In this document: positions 56,727 to 64,000 of the stretch, piece after piece
Numbering within the stretch: position 1 is the stretch's first letter
How the letters are laid out: each line of letters opens with the position of its first letter
Assembly: GCA_020137815.1 (NCBI GenBank)
Contig: CM035359.1
Coordinates: 493,243 to 557,242, forward strand
Source: Hormiphora californensis
Taxonomy: Eukaryota; Ctenophora; Tentaculata; Cydippida; Pleurobrachiidae
Direction: 5' to 3'
DNA length: 64,000 nt
Made by a program: the position numbers and the translations under genes
Notes under the pieces: model-generated
What the model was told of the DNA's origin: nothing
Seen by the model: the letters and a program-made list of their open reading frames with translations, nothing else
The model's database searches: none

Positions 56727-59700
56727 CTAAGGAGAAGGAGGTTTGTCAATGAACCACAACACATAAACAGGTTTAAACAACGCATCGTCTTTTAGAACGA
56801 GCTGCTCACAAAATCCTCCACTATCTGGTTGAACCTTTGTGTACTGTTCATCGATAAGCAATAGTTTGAAGATAATCATGCATTCCTTTCCATATTTAGC
56901 ACTAAACTCAGGATACTCAGAAAAGTAACAACCATCACCAAAACGTCGACCATGAACTTCTTTCCGATTTGGATCCAAATTAGTCTGTATGATACTTGAA
57001 ATGTTTTCTTTAGCAGTGGCGTGGAAGGCATAAACTTCACATAGCTTCTTTTCAGTCAACTCTCCAGGCTCAGGTTCAGTTTCTTTCCTCCGATTTTCAT
57101 ACTTCTCTTCGGCCCCTTTGTTGCCCACAAAACCAACGTGTTTCACTCCAACTTTTCTTACAGTATTCGATTGATAAGCCGTTCTTTTTGAGCACGCTCC
57201 ATCATAGATCGATATCGCTTTCTGGAGGAGCTCAACAGTGGGATCACTAACATTTCTCATATCGTAGTCAGATAACTTGTATCGAGTTTCGCCCTCTGCA
57301 AAGCCAGTCGTAACAAAAGTCTTGGGTACCAAAGTTAGTTGGACTATGTTTCGGAAGTGAAACTTTGATCTATCGTACACCCTGTATTTAGGTGGCTGAC
57401 CAATTTTCGAAATGAGGGCTGAATCTTTTTTGTTTTTCCTGAGGTATTCCTTTCTGTTTCCTTTAATCGCATCATCCGGTACAGAATCACCAATAAGTAA
57501 GTCCCCAATAATGACAGAAAAAGTTATGCTAGTATCATCAGGAAAATCGTTATCTATTGCTCCCTTACTGAAGTCAAACGAGGTCCCAGAAGGGTTACAG
57601 ATCAGCTCAGTTAACGAATCTATATTATTGTTATTAACAGGATCGATTGGAGAGCTGATTATCCGAAAAAGCTCTTGTTGGTGTATTTCATTGGTTTTAA
57701 AGGCTGCAGCACACCAAAATTCCTCCGAGTTCATCGGACAATGGACAACGTGAAACGCTAAAAACTGATCAACTTGATACCGTTCACTATGCTGGAAAAA
57801 CTGGTTGCATTTGCTTTTAAGATCTTCTTTCTGTCGAAGGCTATCAACTGCTACCATTCTTACGACAGGTCCGACGTCTGCTGCCCTTTCTCTAGCTCTT
57901 CTGTAATATACCTTGGCTGCTCTCAACTGCAACTTAACAGCTCTTTCATGCTCATCCCGGCAAATCGGACAAATTTCACTCAAACAATTAGCAGCACAAC
58001 CGAGTTTACATGGATGGCCACAGTCCTGCCTTTTCCGGTTACAAGGAAAACGACATTTTTCGTCCTCCCAGCATTCTCTAGACTGAAGATGACCACACGC
58101 TTCACTGACATACTTTAGAGTAAACTTACATTCAGTCACGGTAGGTTTTGGACTTCCGCATTTCTTTTTGAAGGGGGCCTGATGACCGCAACTATCGATC
58201 ACAAAATCCACTTCAACAGGACAGAGGAATGCTTCATGAAGATGATATTTGCCACAAACATCCCTAGCATTTATGATTTTCTTTACAATCAAAGTTCTTC
58301 ATACATGGCTTTTGACACTTTATACGGGATCTATTTGTTTTCCATTCCTCACAAATGACTTCAAGTTGGTGACCACACTCGGGAAGAGTTCTGTTCAGCA
58401 TGACATTACACTTTAAAGTGTCAGGGTGTATGTAACATCGGTAGCTGGTTAGGTGGCCACAATCTTCAAATCTTAGGTTAACTAAAACTTGGCACTTGTC
58501 ATGTCCATGTCTTGGGGTACACAACTTTTTACACCGATGCTCTTCGATTTTACAAGGGAAATCTTCATTGCAAGGTATTTCACACCACTTTCTTGAGGGG
58601 TGAATATAATGAGTGATCTTAGACGTATCATTGCACGGGCCCTGAAGCTCTTTTTCAAGATTCGCTACGTGATCAGCCATATACGTGACTTGACCCGAGT
58701 GATAGCGACAAGAAAGAGGCAATGTATCTCCTATCAGTTGTTGGTATCTCATTTCACTAATTATTCCCTGCCAAGTTCCACTCATCTCGAACACTTCAGC
58801 GTTTCCAACAAAATACATTCCCCGTTTAGCTCGAGACTGAGCAACACACCTTCTTTCCATTTCTTTCATGAACCCAATGTTACCTTCCGGGTTAGAACGG
58901 GTGAGAGAGATGATAACATAGTTGTTTTCGTCCCCCTGATACTCATCAATAGTCTTGATAATAACCATTCCAAGACTGGAAGATCCATCCTTCGGTAAAC
59001 TGCCACTAATTGTTCCAGCTTTTGGTCTCTCTTTTATCTTATTTGCAGGTGCGGTTGGTATGGTCGAAGTGGTACTACCACTGGCTCTCGGTGCGTCAGA
59101 GATTACTGGCATGAGAGAGCGAAAAAGTTTCTTAACAGCTTGGACTTGACCAAGGTAACCGCAGATTATCGTGATTTCTTCACAGGGCACCTTACTTGCA
59201 ATCAAGTAAAGGGCAAGAGAAACAGCCATGCCTGCCTCTGAAGTGTTCTTGACGGTCCTATCCTTTTCTTCTCGGTAACTATGATTCCACCAGAACATGG
59301 AGTGCTTTAGGCAGTTGAGAGGAGGATTCTTTTGATCCAGATTCGGGAAATCTTGGTAGTTTGGATAGATATCAAGAAGAAGTTTTGAAAACTCAGGCCT
59401 CATTCGTCCCTGCTTCAGAAGAGTTTTGTAGGGCAAACCAGACAGAATCAGTCTTTCCATCATTGAAATGTCAAAGTGGTAGTTCTTTTTCAAGTGGTAT
59501 GTATCAATTTGGGGCCTTAGTTGTCTATGATCTCCTATCATAATCAACCGTTCGACACTCTTAGTCAGAATTCCCACTAGACAAGACTCGAGAATTTCAG
59601 CACACTCTTCGATGATTACAATTTTAGGGTTCAGTTTCTGCAGAAGACCAAGCTGGATCGAAGCCCCAACGATTGTAGCACCAACGATTCTCTGTGTCTT

Positions 59701-62700
59701 TAGCAACTCCAGCTTATTTCTTTCGGAAGTTTCCTTGTCTTTAGACTGGTATACGTCCAAAGTTTCAAGTGTAACTTTCATTTGATCCACGACGCTGTCT
59801 ACCGAAGTGGTGAGAAGAGCATGGATAAAACTAAACTTCTCGATTCCATCAAGTTCGTGAAGATCTTTTACATTCAGTATTTCGCGTCTAAGGTAAAAGT
59901 CCCCCGGAAAATCTGATAGACGGAATTCATTCTCTCCAGATGGACTCTTTTTCATTTCTGAAATTAGATCTTCCAATTTTTCTTTTCTCTTGCGAGTTTC
60001 CTCATCATCATCATCATACCCAGACCGTCTATTTGCAGTGAGTTGGTTCAAGTAGTCTTCATCGACTTCGTCATTCTCTTCTTTGGCAGCTTCCTCCTCC
60101 TCTTCCTCCCTTATTCTTGCCTTCACTGTACCATGAAACATACTTACGAGCTCAGATAGTTTGCTTTTGCGTGGTAGCCATCGATTGAAAGCCCGTCGGA
60201 AGATATCTCCAAACCAGTTGGCCGGATCGGGACCACTTACTGCATTGGCTAACATGTGACGAAAATTACCACCACCAGATCTCAGGCCGTTGTAAAACAC
60301 CCGGGCTTCGTCTGATTTGATCGAACGGTTGAAAAAACGATTTAACTGCTCCAAAGTAACGAGCTTACAAAATGTTGATACATTAAACTGGCTACAGACA
60401 TCAAAATTGACGAGTTGATCTTGAAATGTATCAAAATAATTAGATAATTGTTTTCTTGCCCGGTTTTTAAAACGGGGATACTTTATCCTCATCATTTTGT
60501 TTCTTATCAGACAGTCTTTAAGCTCCTCCTCTTTTGACTGTCCACCAATCCTAAGAAGCTCATCTTTGGGACAAAACTCGAGACAGTGTTTCAGGAATTC
60601 GTCCAAAGCATGGTTTTTGTAGGTGAGGACAAGAATGGGAGGCTCGTACTGCAGCTGTTCAGGTTCATCGCTACAAGTGGATGCTGCATCACTTTCAGAC
60701 TCGATATCCATCGGGGCGACGGGATTCAGAGGAGGGGTAGATGATATTCCAAGAGAGGGAGGATCTGTTCCATGAGGGGTAGATGATATTCCAGGAGAGG
60801 AAGGCTCTGTTCCATGAGGGGGAGGCTCTGTTTCAGGAGAGGGAGGCTCTGTTTCAGGAGGGGGAGGCTCTGTTTCAGAAGAGGAAGGCTCTGTTTCAGG
60901 AGGGGGAGGCTCTGTTTCAGGAGGGGGAGGCTCTGTTTCAGGAGGGGGAGTACCTGTTCCATGAGGGGGAGGATCTGTTCCATGAGGGGGAGGCTCTGTT
61001 CCATGAGGGGGAGGATCTGTTCCATGAGGGGTAGGATCTGTTTCAGGAGGTTGGGGAAGAGGAAGAAGCAGAGACCGCCAAGGAGGTCGATGCTGATGTG
61101 GACTGGGCAGAAAACCGTGAGAAAAGGTTTCCCGTGGTAGCTACCACAGGAAAGTTGCCTGCCCATTTACTAGTACCCGGTACATCATCCCGTTTATCAT
61201 CAACACTGTCAGGACTTGCTTCAACATCCATTGATTGTTCATTTTGCTCTGATGCGGTTCCAGTTGGAGCCTCAGGAAGAGTAGTTCTTTCCTCTGTGGT
61301 AGATTCTGACCGTACAGATGTTCTTCTTCTTCGTCTTCTTCTAAGCAGCTGGTGCCACACAGGTGTTGTGTCCTCACTACTTTCGCTGGTAACCATTGAC
61401 ACTTGTTCCATATCTTTATTTTCAGGCTTAAAGTTCAGCAAATAGAAAAAATGGATTAGTTTTGCTCCAACAAAGGTTTTTCCAGTTCCTGGAGGTCCTT
61501 GAATAATTGCAAGAGGATATTTTAGGACATGGTCAAAAGCAGCCTTTTGGGATTCTTCAAGATCGCCATAACCAACTTTATGAACTACTCTATTTATTAT
61601 CGATTCATCAACTTCAACCGATAACTCGGAAGATTTGGCAGTTAAAATTTCATCTCTCAGAGAAATATTCTCCAACTCACTACTGCGAAGACTGTCCAAT
61701 ATGTGACGAAATGACTGGAAGTAAGTGGGACTTTCTGCCATAATAATTCTCCCAGAACCTTTAAGCAGAAGAAGAGCTGCAGTGTCTATCGATCTGTCTG
61801 ATGAGAATGAGACTAACTCGACACCAATGAAAGGACCTTTCTCCAGCATCATTGGATCTCTATCTATGACAATCAGCCAAATCGCATCACTAAAGTCTCC
61901 CTTAGCCGATGCACACAGCAAATTTCCAAACATAAGTCGTCTCGAAGCTTTCCAGTTCTTTACCGGGCGATCTGGTCGAAACTTTAGATAAAACACAACC
62001 TTAGACCGATACAGAGATACCTTAGCAACCGCAACACTAAAATACAAACTCATATCCCGGGTATCAAGCTGCCCTTTTTTGAAGTCGGTGATTCCCTTCT
62101 GTATACTGGAGAAACACTCAGCCCGGAGGAGACGATAGTACACATTTAGGTACTGACTCGCACTCTCATATGGGGTGTCGATCTGTACAGGCTTCAAGTA
62201 GGGACCTTTTTCCAGAGGGTCTCCCATTAGCTCCAACGTGGACGGAATAGTTTCCAGCTCCTGCCATTTTTCAAGGTCTACCAAACGAGCTGTTTTTAGG
62301 AGTAGACGGTGTAGGAATCTGGTTTCTTTTGTATTAGAATTCCTAACCAACTCGCCCAAGGATGGAAGACAATCTTTTAACTTGGATGGATCACTTTCTA
62401 CCTTGCTGCTCGATCTGCCAGTGAAGTACTTTACAACGATCATCATCATTCATGATGTGCTCCGTTAGCTTTAACGAACTCAGTGTGGCCATTATTTTGG
62501 CTTTTTGTACCGGATAGGCTTTCATGAGAGGAATCACAACCTTGAGAAACGTGTACAAACATCGTATGTATAGTTCCATGCTACACGCTCTGAAAGTTCT
62601 AACTTTCAGTAGATAATCCCAGAGGGGTGGACACGACATTATCGTGTTTAACACCGCAACTCTCGTTTCCGTTGCCGTTAGGACTTTAGATAACGAGTCG

Positions 62701-63820
62701 AAGTAGGCTTTGATATCTTTTAGAGGTCGGTGGGCAATGAATGATTCAACTTCAACTCGAAACGCTCTTGGTTTAACCTTTTCTTCAACCTTTTGTTTAC
62801 CTCGGGCAAGTTCGAACCGTAAAATGTCTCCTTCTTTCAAAGTAGGAAGATAGCATTGGCCATCAAAAGCAACAGTGTCATCAAAAACAACATCTTTGTT
62901 TTCGAGAAATCTATCTGGAAGTTTTTGAAATGGACGGATGTACTGCGTTTGGCGCTGAAGGGCACCCAAATGCCATTTCCCTACTTTTCCTCTCAAAATC
63001 TGCTTCCGGCTATGTTGAGTGATTAGCATCTGAAACAAACAGATATTATCTGAAAATCGTAAAATTTATTTAACCATAGCTGTAAATTGTAATCAGTAAT
63101 ACTGTTTCTCTTTTTTGACCATTTGGCATTTCATCAAAATCAATGAATACTATTTTGCTTACCACGGAGCAAATATCAGTCTCTGAGATTCCAGCATCTA
63201 AATCAAAACTTTCCTCATCAAATGACTGACTTTGTTGCATGAGAACCTCCTCATACAATGTCTTATAGTGATTCACCTGAGTGCCAGTTAGGAGATAAGA
63301 GAGAGTCCCAAATTTCCAATAGATTGTCCTATGGATAGAGAAATAGCCACGTGGAGGCGGAAAAAAGTCCTACATTTTTGGATGACGATTAAAGAGAGTT
63401 CTGACCTGGTTCTCTGCAGACTTTAGATTCTTTTCAATATCGGGTATCTCTTCTACCTATGAAACATGAAAACTGTTTAATCCACCCGGCACCCAACCTT
63501 ATAAATTTTAATATAGAATTTTCATTTTACACACGTGTTGTTAAAGTAATCATTACAACTAACCTTTCTCCTTTTTACGTTTACGTTTACGTTTTCATTT
63601 TCAAGCTCAGATACTCGTTTTCTCGATTTGCCCAGCTCATTATCCAATGCTGCACTCTCAGCGACACTTTTGGCCAATTCTTCACTCTAAATTATTTGTT
63701 TAAACTGGGATTAAGAGTTTTACGATTCAAACAATGCAATTTATCACGCATGGTTACCTTGATTTTATATTTTCTAATCTGATCCTTGAGCAGTGCATTT
63801 CGTTCTACCAAATTCTTAAC
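56727..63820 (-). pseudogene. copy D: helicase/ART gene with three frame breaks, 5' end outside window
   Basis: Upstream exons 63758-63820, 63564-63686, 63406-63456 and 63163-63276 (acidic) lead into a large exon from 63029 (no RV(I/V)STL start; it begins MLITQHS). Frame breaks: near 62396 (one extra base after the IEQQ motif), in the repeat near 61030-61060, and near 58270 (an extra base creating TAG after ENHKC). Otherwise the reading frames are long: Walker A at about 61476-61499, EECAEI, GDHRQLRPQ, VAQSRAKRG, fingers, ART1 with HGS lost (KTNEIHQQ), ART2 with FHATAKEN and GCYFSEY. An extra insert lies between helicase motifs I and Ia. More diverged from A and B than those are from each other. 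Whether the breaks are real or sequencing errors is open. Confidence 0.75.
60740..61050 (-). repeat. 21-bp coding minisatellite (Pro/Glu/Thr heptapeptides)
   Basis: About a dozen units of cctcctgaaacagagcctcc type; in the frame that continues into the downstream helicase it reads PPPETEP / PPHGTDP. It lies between motif I and motif Ia of copy D, where A and B have only a short loop. Confidence 0.85.
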
Positions 63821-63925
63821 CTGTTGTAGGAAACCAATCAAGTAACTTCTAACATTTCAATACCGTACAGGTGTTCACAAGTAGGTACATTACTAGCATT
63901 TCATGTTCACACATTATCTATTTTT

Positions 63926-64000
63926 TCCCTGCCCGGGTGAATGCCCGAAGGGCATTCACCCGGGATGATGTTTTTAGCATGCACGTGCTAAAAAGATCAT
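63926..64000. repeat. dispersed double-palindrome repeat, right edge
   Basis: ccctgcccgggtgaatgccc-gaa-gggcattcacccggg followed by ttttagca...tgctaaaaagatcat. Cut by the window end. Confidence 0.8.

Noticed and set aside
60726-61166. Leu/Pro repeat frame (LLKQSLP heptads)
   Set aside because: Shadow of the coding minisatellite; the frame joining the helicase gives Pro/Glu/Thr repeats instead.

Overview
The window is nuclear DNA from an animal. The genes are spliced (GT-AG, many introns of 60-500 bp), code for typical metazoan proteins (ribosomal protein uL3, the PP2A scaffold subunit, a cathepsin L-like protease, an AMPK-family-like kinase), and are mixed with non-LTR retrotransposons, MITEs and microsatellites. 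The compact genes and the family content suggest an early-branching marine invertebrate such as a sponge; this is inference, and no single feature proves it.

Layout. 1-1.9 kb is CT/GA low-complexity DNA. 2.1-3.04 kb holds the first exons of a Ser/Thr kinase (minus strand). 3.76-8.70 kb is a CR1-like non-LTR retrotransposon (minus) bracketed by a perfect 128-bp inverted repeat, with a separate 100-bp-arm hairpin at its 3' side. 8.96-9.18 kb is a MITE. 9.48-13.10 kb is the complete RPL3 gene (minus, 9 coding exons); four of its introns hold H/ACA-type snoRNA candidates. 13.1-15.5 kb is intergenic/3'UTR with palindromes and a SINE/MITE candidate. 15.56-25.58 kb is a complete PP2A A-subunit gene (minus, 18 coding exons). 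One of its introns contains a whole plus-strand cathepsin gene with a C-terminal ShK-type domain (18.24-19.94 kb), and another contains an insertion element with poly-G/poly-C ends.

From 26 kb to the right edge lies a tandem array of four head-to-tail minus-strand genes. Each has a string of small phase-0 coiled-coil exons followed by one giant exon. The giant exon encodes a possible cold-shock-like barrel, a ZNFX1-type SF1 RNA helicase, an NFX1-like Cys/His zinc-finger region, and what I read as two consecutive ADP-ribosyltransferase (PARP-like) domains. The first ART looks PARP1-like with its catalytic Glu replaced by Lys; the second is mono-ART-like with His and Tyr retained. Copies A (26.1-35.2 kb) and B (36.6-43.6 kb) are intact. 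Copy C (45.8-54.9 kb) has a scrambled helicase core and a lost splice donor. Copy D (56.7-63.8 kb, running off the window) has three frame breaks and a Pro/Glu/Thr repeat inside the helicase.

The array is the most interesting object here. ZNFX1 and several PARPs are RNA-sensing or antiviral factors in other animals, so a fused, duplicating, partly decaying family with coiled-coil oligomerisation exons looks like a rapidly evolving innate-immunity locus. Copies B and C also share a short uORF whose stop overlaps the main start codon as ATGA. The spacers between copies carry foldback elements and dispersed palindromes, one of which has a recognisable empty site in the sister spacer.
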